Assembly: GCA_903885855.1 (NCBI GenBank) | Contig: CAISKG010000518.1 | Location: forward strand, 1-22,196 | Direction: 5' to 3' | DNA length: 22,196 nucleotides | Source: an uncultured Planctomycetaceae bacterium | GTDB lineage: Bacteria > Planctomycetota > Planctomycetia > Pirellulales > UBA1268 | Shown here: positions 9,557 through 17,089 of the stretch, piece by piece | How the letters are laid out: each line of letters begins with the position of its first letter | Numbering within the stretch: the stretch's first letter is position 1 | The notes under the pieces: generated by a model | Told to the model about the DNA's origin: nothing | What the model saw: the letters and a program-made list of their open reading frames with translations, nothing else | Databases searched by the model: none | Program-made: the position numbers and the translations under genes

Positions 9557-10252
9557 TCAGCCCTCGCTCTCGCGCTCGCCGTGCGAGAGCCAGCTGGCGT
9601 AGTAGACGAGCGTGAGCACGCTCTGCAGCGTGGCGGCGACGTAGGTCCAGGCGGCCGCGTTGAGGACGCCGTTCACGTGCGGCATGTCGGCCTGGGGCAC
9701 GATGCCCAGGGCCACCAGCTGCCGCTTGGCCCGGTTGCTGGCGTCGATCTCCACCGGCAGGTTCACCACCTGGAAGAACACCGTGGCCGCGAACAGCGCG
9801 ATGCCGGCCCAGGCCAGCGGCCGGATCGATCCCATCAGCCCCATCATGAACAGCGTCAGGCCGATGCCGCTGCCGACGTTCGCCATGCCGACCGCGGCGT
9901 TGCGCAGCGTCATCAGGGCGTAGCCGGAGTGGTCCTGGATGGCGTGCCCCGCCTCGTGCGCGGCGATCCCCACCGCCGCGAGCGAGCGGCTGGAGTAGAC
10001 CGGGTCGGAGAGGCGCAGGACCTTCGTGCGCGGGTCGTAGTGGTCGGTGAGCTGGCCCGGCACCCGTTCCACCGCCACGTCGGTGGCCCCGGCGGAATCG
10101 AGGATGTGCCGGGCGGCGGCGGCGCCCGAGAGCGGGGCCGGCTCGCCGGAGGCCGAGGTGAACGTCGACCGCACGCGGTACTGGGCCCACATCCCCAGCA
10201 GGAGCGCCGGGGCGATGGCGAGCATGTAGGCGGGATCGAAGAAGAAGGGCAT
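9557..10252 (-). CDS. Membrane zinc metallopeptidase, YugP/DUF2268-like neutral Zn-peptidase family
   Basis: 231 residues, standard length for the YugP-type neutral zinc peptidase family (Pfam Zn_peptidase_2). I chose the ATG at 10252 because the product then opens with the family's MPFFFDPAYML, followed by a membrane helix. The catalytic helix is AAHEAGHAIQ (H99, E100, H103), and the probable third ligand is E168 in NLPVEIDAS. Hydrophobic segments at about 8-22, 124-140, 147-165 and 200-220 make it an integral membrane enzyme. The family conserves DHYDPRTKVLRLS before the active site, seen here at 70-82. The substrate is unknown; a role in envelope protein quality control is inference. It is a single-gene unit, divergent from the gene at 10375. 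Confidence 0.92.
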   Translation of the reverse strand: MPFFFDPAYMLAIAPALLLGMWAQYRVRSTFTSASGEPAPLSGAAAARHILDSAGATDVAVERVPGQLTDHYDPRTKVLRLSDPVYSSRSLAAVGIAAHEAGHAIQDHSGYALMTLRNAAVGMANVGSGIGLTLFMMGLMGSIRPLAWAGIALFAATVFFQVVNLPVEIDASNRAKRQLVALGIVPQADMPHVNGVLNAAAWTYVAATLQSVLTLVYYASWLSHGERESEG

Positions 10253-10300
10253 GGCGTTTCGGCGGCCGGGGGGGCGGAAGAGGACGGGGAGTTTCGTGGG

Positions 10301-10307
10301 TATTCTA
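10301..10307. promoter_or_regulatory. Near-symmetric -10 element between divergent genes
   Basis: The plus strand reads TATTCT (10301-10306) and the minus strand reads TAGAAT (10307-10302), so one AT-rich patch offers a -10 in both directions. It sits 49 bases before the peptidase start (10252) and 68 bases before the GTG at 10375. It is the only AT-rich patch in the 122-bp spacer. Confidence 0.4.
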
Positions 10308-10374
10308 GCGGGGACGCCGTCGGCGGCCCGCTGGCCGGAGGCGGTCGGCATCCACCGTCCCGGGGATTTTCTAC

Positions 10375-11472
10375 GTGCGGCATCGGCATCCCGTTCGGCG
10401 GCATCCCGCGTGGCCGGCCGCGGCGCTCGTCGTCGTCGTCGCGATCGGCTCCCGGCCCGCCCCCTGCCCTGCCGAGGCCCCGGAGCCCGCGGCCGACCGC
10501 GCGGCGTTGTGCGCCCGCATCGACGGGGCCCTCGCCCACGCCCGCGACGCGCGCCTCCTCGACGCCTCCGTCAACGGCGCCTGGCAGGTCGTCCACGGGA
10601 TCCTCGCCTTCGGCGACGGGCTCCCCCTGGCCACGCGCGACGGCCGCGTGCAGGCGCTCCCCTGGCTCCTCGAGGGGGGCACGATCGCCGGCTGGCGTCT
10701 GCGGCCCGGCGCCGAGGGGGTGACCGCGATCGTCGAGGAGGGGAGCACGACCGGCCAGGGGCACCCCGACCAGTGGGCCGGCTACCTGTCGCAGTGCGGC
10801 CGCGGCGGCCTGCCGGTCGACACGCCGCTGGCCGTCGGCGGGGGGGCGTTCACGCTCCGCGACCTGCTCGCACAGGCGCAGGCCGACGTCCGCCCCGGCC
10901 GCGAGGCGACCTGGACGCTGATGGCCCTGTCACGCTGGCTCCCCCCCGACGCCACCTGGACGGCCTCCGACGGCCGGCAGTGGAGCGTGGAGGACGTGGC
11001 GCGGATGGAGGCCCGGGCCCCGATCCGCGGCGAGGCCTGCGGGGGCGCGCACCGCCTCTACGCGCTGGCGGTGGCGGTGGCGGCCAAGCGCGCGGCGACG
11101 GCGGCCGAGGGCCGCGGGGGCGCGCTCGCCGGCGGCTGGGCGGAGGCCGAGGCCCGCGTGGCCGAGCACGTCGAGTTGGCCCGGCGCTTGCAGTCCCCGG
11201 ACGGCGGTTTCTCCATCCATTTCTTCGAGCGCCCGGGCACCTCCGCCGACCTCTTCGCGCGCCTCGGGGCCACGGGCCACGTGTTTGAGTTCCTCGTGGC
11301 GGCCCTCGACGACGAGCGTCTCGCCGAGCCCTGGGTGACGCGTGCCGCCGAGCGGCTGGTGACCCTGATGGAGCGCGCGGCCGACGTCGACGTGGAGTGC
11401 GGGGCGCTCTACCACGCGGCCCACGGGCTGCTGCTCTACCGCGAGCGCGTCTGCGGCGCCGCGGCGGAGTGA
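10375..11472 (+). CDS. Exported protein of unknown function, planctomycete-type
   Basis: 365 residues from a GTG at 10375, with GGGG about nine bases upstream. The N-terminus has basic residues, then PAWPAAALVVVVAIGS, then an Ala/Pro-rich stretch, consistent with a signal peptide. The body looks all-helical. Motifs that stand out are NGAWQVVHGILAFG (about 63-76), GHPDQWAGYLSQCG (about 129-142), RGEACGGAHRLYAL (about 222-235) and QSPDGGFSIHFFERPG (about 282-297). The last recalls the turn of alpha/alpha-toroid repeats, so a relation to the toroid part of the protein at 7140 is possible but unproven. I do not recognise a named family. It is followed after 73 bp by a small gene on the same strand that has its own -10-like site. 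Confidence 0.7.
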   Translation: MRHRHPVRRHPAWPAAALVVVVAIGSRPAPCPAEAPEPAADRAALCARIDGALAHARDARLLDASVNGAWQVVHGILAFGDGLPLATRDGRVQALPWLLEGGTIAGWRLRPGAEGVTAIVEEGSTTGQGHPDQWAGYLSQCGRGGLPVDTPLAVGGGAFTLRDLLAQAQADVRPGREATWTLMALSRWLPPDATWTASDGRQWSVEDVARMEARAPIRGEACGGAHRLYALAVAVAAKRAATAAEGRGGALAGGWAEAEARVAEHVELARRLQSPDGGFSIHFFERPGTSADLFARLGATGHVFEFLVAALDDERLAEPWVTRAAERLVTLMERAADVDVECGALYHAAHGLLLYRERVCGAAAE

Positions 11473-11504
11473 GCCCGCCGCGCGGCACGGCGACCCCACG
11501 CGGC

Positions 11505-11510
11505 TATACT
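11505..11510 (+). promoter_or_regulatory. Candidate -10 (TATACT) for the 96-residue gene
   Basis: TATACT lies 35 bases before the GTG at 11546 and is identical to the hexamer before recJ. No -35 is evident. Confidence 0.4.
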
Positions 11511-11545
11511 CGGCGGCGGGTCCGATCCCCGCCGCGGAGCCTCGG

Positions 11546-11836
11546 GTGTACTACTTCGCCTACGGATTCAAGAAGCCGATCGCCGCCCTGCTGGCGCTCG
11601 AGATCGCGCAGCACGCGATGATCAACGGCGGATTCACGGTCTTCGATCCGGTCGCCCCCGGCAAGATCACGCTCGGCGGCACGCAGACGCAGTCCGGGGT
11701 GATGGTGACGGTCGTGGCGATGGACTGCGTCGGTGAGGCGTCGGTCGTGGTCCACGGCTTCTGCGCGAGCGACCTCGCCGTCGACGCCGCCCGGATTCTC
11801 GCCGAAAACGTGGCCGCCGCCGTCACCGCCGCCTGA
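11546..11836 (+). CDS. Small conserved-looking protein of unknown function (96 aa)
   Basis: The gene begins at GTG 11546 with GGAG seven bases upstream (11535-11538 region), and a TATACT lies further upstream. The product opens YYFAYGFKKPIAALLALEIA, contains INGGFTVFDPVAPGK and LGGTQTQSGVMVTVVAMDC, and ends with an Ala-rich helix. It reads like a compact alpha/beta domain: helix, strand, a strand VMVTVVAM, a strand ASVVVHGF, then helix. There are two cysteines, C61 and C73, and no signal peptide. The balanced composition, strong start signals and fit in the gap argue that it is real. I do not recognise the family. It ends 112 bp before the H-NOX kinase, so the two may be linked, but each seems able to have its own promoter. 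Confidence 0.65.
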   Translation: MYYFAYGFKKPIAALLALEIAQHAMINGGFTVFDPVAPGKITLGGTQTQSGVMVTVVAMDCVGEASVVVHGFCASDLAVDAARILAENVAAAVTAA

Positions 11837-11901
11837 CCCTCCGGGCCGGTCGCGCGCCGGGGGGATCGCTTCCGGCGGCGGATCCTTTGTGGCACACTGC
11901 G

Positions 11902-11919
11902 AAAGGCCCCGGGGGCTTT
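11902..11919 (+). other. Hairpin in the leader of the H-NOX kinase
   Basis: AAAGGCCCC (11902-11910) followed by GGGGGCTTT (11911-11919) is an inverted repeat with one mismatch. It lies 29 bases before the kinase GTG and 65 bases after the small gene's stop. It could be a terminator for the small gene, an operator or a leader structure; the sequence does not decide. Confidence 0.3.
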
Positions 11920-11948
11920 ACCCGACCGGGACGAGCGCAGGTGCGACC

Positions 11949-13445
11949 GTGCACGGCTTGATCTTCTTTTATCTGCGGAAGTTCCTCGCGGCCGCGGCCC
12001 CCGGCGGCGCCGCCGGGGCAGCCGAGGGAAGCACCACGGCGGTCGCCTTCCGCACCACGCGCTACCTGCCCACCGGCGTCTACCCCGACGCCGAGGCGGT
12101 GGCGATGCTCGGCGAGGTCGCGCATGCCACCGGTGCGCCGCTCCCCGACGTCGTGGAGCGGTTCGGGGAGTTTCTCGCGCCCCACCTGCTCAAGGTGGCC
12201 GGGAGCGAGATCGACCCGTCGTGGACGCTCCTCGATCTGGTGGAGCACACCGAGTCGATCATCCACGCCATGGTGCGCGTCAAGAATCCCGGCGCCACGC
12301 CGCCGGTCCTCGAGACGCTGCGCGTCGACGCGCGGGAGCTGCAGCTCATCTACCGCTCGTCGCGCCGGCTGTGCCGCCTGGCCGCCGGCCTGATCCGCGG
12401 CATGGCGGCCCGGCTCGGCGAGCCGGTGGAGATCGAGGAGACCTCCTGCATGCATCGGGGGGATCCGTTCTGCTCGTTCGTGATCCGGATCCCGGTGGAG
12501 CACACACGCCGCGACGGAGTGGGCGAGGAGGAGACCGTAATGTGCCCGGCCGACGGCTCGTCGGCGGGCGACGCGGTCGACGTCGTCGTGCGGAGCGACG
12601 ACGTCGCCCCGCCGATGCCGGCCTCGATCGGCGGGCACCGCGTCCTGCGGCTCCTCGGCAGCGGCGGGATGGGGAGGGTGTGGCTCGCCCACGACGACCG
12701 CCTCGACCGCGACGTGGCGATCAAGGTGATGCTGCCGGAGACCGCGCGCGACGCCGCCAACCGGGAGCGATTCCTCCGCGAGAGCCGGGCGGTGGCGCAG
12801 ATCGACCATCCCCACGTGGTCCCGATCCACGACGTCGGCATCGAGGGGGGGCTGCCCTACATCGTCATGCCCTACCTCGCCGGCGGGTCGCTGGCCGACC
12901 GCCTCTGCGGGGAGCGGTGCCTGCCGGTGGCCGAAGCGCTGCGGATCGCCGGCGAGACCGCCTCCGGGCTCGCCGCCGCCCACGCCCGGGGCCTTGTCCA
13001 CCGCGACGTCAAGCCGGACAACATCTTCCTCGTCGGCCCGGGGCGGCACGTCCGGATCATCGACTTCGGCCTGGCGCGTGACACGCTGGTCACCGGGTCG
13101 GCCCTCACGCTCGCCGGCTCGATCCTCGGCACCCCGGCCTACATGGCCCCGGAGCGGATCGCCGACGGCACCGTCGACGGCCGTGCCGATCTCTTCAGCC
13201 TCGGCGTGGTGCTCTCCAAGATGCTCTCGGGCCGCCTCCCCTTCGAGGGGCGCACGGCGGCGTCGGTGCTGGCCGCGATCACCAAGGGGGCCGCGGTGCC
13301 GCTGGCGGAATCGGCCCCCGACGTGCCGGCGGAGGTCGCCGGGCTGGTCGCGCGGCTGATCGCCAACGACGCCGCCGACCGGCCGGCCGACGCCGGGGCG
13401 GTGGTGGCGGAGATCGCGGCACTCAAGGAGCGGCTCCGCGACTGA
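11949..13445 (+). CDS. H-NOX (heme/NO-binding) domain fused to a Ser/Thr protein kinase
   Basis: 498 residues from GTG 11949, which has AGG eight bases upstream and gives the H-NOX-like opening HGLIFFYLRKF. Residues 1-183 are an H-NOX domain: H106 lies nine residues before GATPP (115-119), matching the heme-ligating His of this family, and the hallmark YxSxR is Y135-S137-R139. The position of the distal Tyr that stabilises O2 in the Thermoanaerobacter protein is L144 here, which favours NO over O2. C142, C167, H169 and C175 resemble the Cys/His zinc cluster of Vibrio and Shewanella H-NOX proteins. Residues 228-497 are a complete kinase: GSGGMGRVW (237-245), VAIK (K259), HRDVKPDN (351-358), DFG (372-374), APE (400-402). 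There is no membrane helix. It is probably a cytosolic NO-responsive kinase; the targets are unknown. Confidence 0.9.
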   Translation: MHGLIFFYLRKFLAAAAPGGAAGAAEGSTTAVAFRTTRYLPTGVYPDAEAVAMLGEVAHATGAPLPDVVERFGEFLAPHLLKVAGSEIDPSWTLLDLVEHTESIIHAMVRVKNPGATPPVLETLRVDARELQLIYRSSRRLCRLAAGLIRGMAARLGEPVEIEETSCMHRGDPFCSFVIRIPVEHTRRDGVGEEETVMCPADGSSAGDAVDVVVRSDDVAPPMPASIGGHRVLRLLGSGGMGRVWLAHDDRLDRDVAIKVMLPETARDAANRERFLRESRAVAQIDHPHVVPIHDVGIEGGLPYIVMPYLAGGSLADRLCGERCLPVAEALRIAGETASGLAAAHARGLVHRDVKPDNIFLVGPGRHVRIIDFGLARDTLVTGSALTLAGSILGTPAYMAPERIADGTVDGRADLFSLGVVLSKMLSGRLPFEGRTAASVLAAITKGAAVPLAESAPDVPAEVAGLVARLIANDAADRPADAGAVVAEIAALKERLRD

Positions 13446-13471
13446 CGCCGCGGCCGTCGCCGCCCCGCGGA

Positions 13472-14813
13472 TCAGTGCCCCGAGCGGATCGCCTCGAGGT
13501 GCGAGTGGACGGCGTCCACCAGCACGCGCACGTCGCCGTGCCAGTCGATCTCCGCGCTCCGCTGGCTGGCCATGTGCTTGCACTGCGCGGTGCCGGCGGC
13601 GAATTCGTCGCTGCCGATCACCAGCGCCATCGGGAAGCCCTTCTTGGAGGCCACTTTCAGCTGCTGCCCCACCCGCTTCGGCTCCGACGCCATCTCCACC
13701 GCGATCCCGCGCTTCCGCAGGGCCGCGGCGATGCGGAGGTAGTCGTCGCGGCGTGCCTCGTCGAAATAAACGAGGAACACGTCGGCGGCGGTCTCGCGCG
13801 GCGCGAGCCGGCCGAGCTCCTCGAGGCCGGCGAGGAGGCGGTCGATCCCCAGCGAGGCGCCGATCCCGGGGAGATGCTGCTTGGTGTACAGCCCGGCGAG
13901 GTCGTCGTAGCGGCCGCCGGAGCAGATGCTGCCCAGGGCCGGCAGCTCGTCGAGGAAGCTCTCGAGGATCAGCCCGGTGTAGTAGTCGAGGCCGCGGGCG
14001 ATCGAGGGATCGACGACGACGCGCCCCTCCGGCACGCCCGCCCCGGCGCAGCCCGCGAGCACCGCGCGCAGGCCGTCGATGCCGGCCCGGCCGGCGGCCG
14101 TGCCGCCGGCGAGCGGCTCGAGCGCCGCGAGCACCTCCCCCGGCGTCCCCGAGAGCGTCGCCAGCGCCAGCAGGTCGTCGATGGCGGGGGGGGGGGATAC
14201 CGTGGCCGGCGAGCTCCGCGGCCACCGCCTCCGGCGTCGCCTTGCCGAGCTTGTCGAGCGCGCGGAGGACGGCCGTGGCCCGGTCGGCCAGGCCGAGGCG
14301 CTCGAGGATCCCGGAGAGGATCCGCCGGTCGTTGAGGCGGATCGTGAACGCCTCCAGGCCGATGGCGGCGAGCAGGTCGTGGACGACGAGCACCGTCTCC
14401 AGGTCGGCCAGGGGGCTCGTGGTGCCGATGGTGTCGAAGTCGCACTGCATGAACTCGCGGTAGCGGCCGCGCTGCGTGTTCTCGCCGCGCCACACCGTCG
14501 CCATGTGGTAGCGCTTGAAGGGCACGCCGAGCGCGCCGATGTGCTGCGCGGCGAAGCGCGCGAAGGGCACCGTGAGGTCGAACCGCATCCCCACGTCGCG
14601 GCCGCCGTGGTCGCGGAAGGCGTAGAGCTGCTTGTCGGTCTCCTCGCTCCCCTTGCCGGTGAGGATCTCGAGGTATTCCAGCGCCGGCGTGTCGATGGGG
14701 ACGAAGCCGTAGGAGCGGTACACCCGCCGGGCCACGTCGAGGAGCGCCTCGCGGGCCAGGGCCTGCGCGGGGAGGTGGTCGCGGAAACCCTTGAGCGTGC
14801 GCGGTTCGATCAC
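13472..14813 (-). CDS. hisS: Histidyl-tRNA synthetase, with an apparent one-base frameshift
   Basis: HisRS charges tRNA-His with histidine in the cytosol. The gene starts at GTG 14813 (IEPRTLKGFRDHLP). Reading frame one carries motif 2 (VWRGENTQRGRYREFMQCDF) and runs to GHGIPPP near 14187. The rest of the enzyme lies one frame over: ARGLDYYTG (HisRS-specific loop), motif 3 (GIGASLGIDRLL) and the anticodon-binding domain (DVFLVYFDEARRDDYL...), ending at 13472. The switch falls in a run of 11 C (coding strand). Ten C would restore a continuous 446-residue enzyme reading GIPPPAIDDLLALA. As the enzyme is essential and otherwise intact, a sequencing or assembly indel is likeliest; slippage is possible. 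It lies 33 bp after the amidohydrolase, so probably in its operon, with a possible internal promoter. Confidence 0.92.
14186..14196 (-). repeat. 11-base homopolymer (C on the coding strand) inside hisS
   Basis: Eleven consecutive G on the plus strand, following ATGGC. This is exactly where the two halves of hisS change frame. It is long enough to cause sequencing, replication or transcription slippage. Confidence 0.95.
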
Positions 14814-14845
14814 GAGGCGGATCCCGGGGCGGCGGCAAAAGGGCG

Positions 14846-14851
14846 TTTATA
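14846..14851 (-). promoter_or_regulatory. Possible internal -10 (TATAAA) before hisS
   Basis: Minus-strand TATAAA overlaps the TAA stop of the amidohydrolase gene and lies 32 bases before the hisS GTG. There is no clear -35. It could allow hisS expression independent of the upstream genes. Confidence 0.3.
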
Positions 14852-16136
14852 CCACCCCGCCGGCCCCCCCGGCCCGCGCCAGCCGGCCGGCCCGCACGAG
14901 CCCTCCCTGCATCACGGCGATGAAGCGGCTCCGGTCCTGGAGCACGGCGATGTCGACGGTCGGGTCGCCGTCGACGACGAGGATGTCGGCGAGCTTCCCC
15001 GGTTGGATCGTCCCCAGTTCGCTCCCCCGGCCCATGATCTCGGCGCCGGTCTTCGTGGCGCAGACGAGCACCTCGCGCGGCGTGAGGCCGACGTGGCGGA
15101 CGAAGAACTCCAGCTCCTTGGCGTAGTCGCCGTGGGGGTTCCAGGCGAAGCCGTAGTCGCCCCCCATCCCCAGCCGGCCGCCGGAGCGGAGGATCCGCCG
15201 GGCGCTCTCGGCGCCGCCGTCGAGCGTCTCCTTGTGGCCGTCGATGACCTTCGGCGGCAGCCCGAACTCGGGGCCGCGGTCGATGCTCGCCTGCTCGAAG
15301 TACAGCGCCGGCACGCAGGGCACGTCGCGCGCCAGCAGCAGCTCGAGGCCCCGGTCGTCGATGAAGGTGCCGTGCTCGATGCAGTCGTAGCCCGCCTCGA
15401 GGGCGTTGGTGATCCCCTCGGTGGCCCGGCAGTGGCCGGTGACCTTGAGGCCGTGGTTGTGGGCCGTGGCCACCACCGCGCGCATCTCGTCGAAGGTCAT
15501 GCAGAGGGTGTGGTGGTCGTTGACGTCGGGCGCGGCGGCGTCGCCGGTGGGGTAGGTCTTGACCCATTCCACGCCGTCCTTGACGAGCTTGCGCGTCGCC
15601 GCGCGCGCCTCGTCGGGGCCGTTGACGAGGAGCACGAGCCCCTCCATGCCGATCCGGCGGAAGTCGGGATTCCAGTCCATCAGCCCGCCCACGCCGCAGA
15701 TCTCGCGGCCGCTGGCGGCGAGGCGCGGGCCGGTGGCGACGCCGCTCTCGATCGCCTTCTTGAGCCAGACGTCGACGTTGAACAGGCTGCCGCCGCTGCG
15801 CGCCGAGGTGTAGCCGCATTCCAGCGCCAAACGTGCGTTGGCCGCGGCCAGGAGCGTGACGTACTCCACCGGATACTTGATGTCGAGATCCTCGAGGGCC
15901 GCGACGTCGAAGTAGGTGGCGTGGAAGTGGGCCTCGACGAGCCCCGGCATGATCGTGCCGCCGGCGGCGTCGATGCGCCGCGTGCCCGGGGCCTGAGGCG
16001 GCATGTCGCGCGCCGCCCCGGCCCAGGCGATGCGCCCGTCGGTGACGACCACCGCGGCGTCGGCGAGGGGCGCGGAGCCCGTGCCGTCGAAGAGCCTGCC
16101 GCCGCTGACCACCGTCGTGCCCGGTTCGTGCCGCAT
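14847..16136 (-). CDS. Amidohydrolase-superfamily metal-dependent hydrolase
   Basis: 429 residues from ATG 16136, with a strong GGAGGGG ribosome site. The metal-site residues of the amidohydrolase superfamily are visible: H70-x-H72 (VEAHFHATY), probable carboxylated lysine K193 (VEWVKTYPTGDA), H235 (VTGHCRA), H255 (DCIEHGTF) and D327 (GMGGDYGF). The composite beta-sandwich is present at both ends (GGRLFDGTGSAPLADAAVVV and GTIQPGKLADILVVDGDPT). The layout matches the Xaa-Pro dipeptidase/imidazolonepropionase-like group that often cleaves amide or peptide-like bonds. No signal peptide is seen, so it is cytosolic. The substrate cannot be told from sequence. It lies 53 bp after the alpha/beta hydrolase gene and 33 bp before hisS on the same strand. 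Confidence 0.92.
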   Translation of the reverse strand: MRHEPGTTVVSGGRLFDGTGSAPLADAAVVVTDGRIAWAGAARDMPPQAPGTRRIDAAGGTIMPGLVEAHFHATYFDVAALEDLDIKYPVEYVTLLAAANARLALECGYTSARSGGSLFNVDVWLKKAIESGVATGPRLAASGREICGVGGLMDWNPDFRRIGMEGLVLLVNGPDEARAATRKLVKDGVEWVKTYPTGDAAAPDVNDHHTLCMTFDEMRAVVATAHNHGLKVTGHCRATEGITNALEAGYDCIEHGTFIDDRGLELLLARDVPCVPALYFEQASIDRGPEFGLPPKVIDGHKETLDGGAESARRILRSGGRLGMGGDYGFAWNPHGDYAKELEFFVRHVGLTPREVLVCATKTGAEIMGRGSELGTIQPGKLADILVVDGDPTVDIAVLQDRSRFIAVMQGGLVRAGRLARAGGAGGVV

Positions 16137-16189
16137 GGATCCCCTCCCTCGCTCGCCCGGCCGCGCCCCGACGCGGCCCCCGGACGAGC

Positions 16190-17089
16190 CTACGCGTGCC
16201 CTTCCCCACCGGCAACCGCCGCCGCGAGGAACGGGATCACGAAGCGCGGCAGGACGTCGGGCGACTGGCCGATGATGGTGTGGCCGGCCGTGCCCCAGGG
16301 GGATCGGGCGCCGAAGTCGACCACCGTCAGGTCGGCGACCGCGTCGCGCAGCGTCTCGAAGTCGGCGGCGGGCAGCATGCCGCCGAGGGCCGGCTCGCCG
16401 CGCAGGAGCAGCACGGGGCAGGCGACGGCGGCGAGGGCCGCGGGCCAGTCGACGCCCTCGAGCCAGGCGCCGGACAGGAGCGGATCGAGCACCGCCGGAT
16501 CGAGCGCCGTGAGGCAGGCCGCGGTGAGGCGCACGCCGGCCGAGTCGCGGATCGCGCCGAAGCGCCGCGGCGCCCCGCCGGCGGGGCTCTCGAGGACCGC
16601 GGCGTCGAGGAGCCGGGCCAGCTCCGGCACGGGGAGCGGACTGCCGGCGTGTCGCCGGTAGAGATCGAAGATCGGCCGGTAGTCCCCCTCCCCCACGCGC
16701 GCGAGGAATCCCGGCCCCGGCGGATCCTCCGCCACCACCGCCGCGATCCTCCCCGGCAGCGCCGCCGCCGTGAGCAACGCCACCAGCGCTCCCAGCGAGT
16801 GGCCGTAGAGCACCACCGGCCCGCCGAGCCCCCCGGCCACGCGCACCGCATCGGCGGCGTAGTCGCGCACGAGATACCCCGGCGCCCGTCCCGACGCCCC
16901 GTGGCCGCGGTGGTCGAGGGCGTGGACGGCGAAGCGCGGCAGGAACCACGGCAGCGCGGGGAGGAAGGTGCTGCCGCGGCGCGACACGCCGTGGAGCAAA
17001 AGCAGCGGCGGCGCGGAGGGGTGGGCGGGGGCCCACGACTCGAGCGCCAGCGTCACCCCCGCGCCCTCCACGCGACGCAGGCCCGTCAT
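16190..17089 (-). CDS. Alpha/beta-hydrolase fold enzyme
   Basis: 299 residues. The ATG at 17089 overlaps the upstream TGA (ATGA), implying coupled translation. The fold markers are the oxyanion loop LLLLHGVS (30-36), the strand ALDHRGHGASG (57-67), the nucleophile elbow YGHSLGA with S98, and the catalytic His in GTAGHTIIG near the C-terminus. The expected acid after strand 7 is not obvious: the segment reads LLRGEPALGGML, without the usual Asp. An alternative acid could be D in AVVAEDPPGP after strand 6. There is no signal peptide, so it is cytosolic. It may be an esterase, lipase-like or C-C hydrolase; the substrate is unknown. Confidence 0.9.
   Translation of the reverse strand: MTGLRRVEGAGVTLALESWAPAHPSAPPLLLLHGVSRRGSTFLPALPWFLPRFAVHALDHRGHGASGRAPGYLVRDYAADAVRVAGGLGGPVVLYGHSLGALVALLTAAALPGRIAAVVAEDPPGPGFLARVGEGDYRPIFDLYRRHAGSPLPVPELARLLDAAVLESPAGGAPRRFGAIRDSAGVRLTAACLTALDPAVLDPLLSGAWLEGVDWPAALAAVACPVLLLRGEPALGGMLPAADFETLRDAVADLTVVDFGARSPWGTAGHTIIGQSPDVLPRFVIPFLAAAVAGGEGHA

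Noticed and set aside
13446..13471. CCGCGG repeats between the converging kinase and hisS genes as a terminator
   Set aside because: The pairing is short, self-palindromic and lacks a T tract; it is common by chance at this GC content.
14079..16661. An 860-codon plus-strand open frame over hisS and the amidohydrolase
   Set aside because: It has no recognisable motifs, and the opposite strand has complete catalytic residues of two known enzymes.
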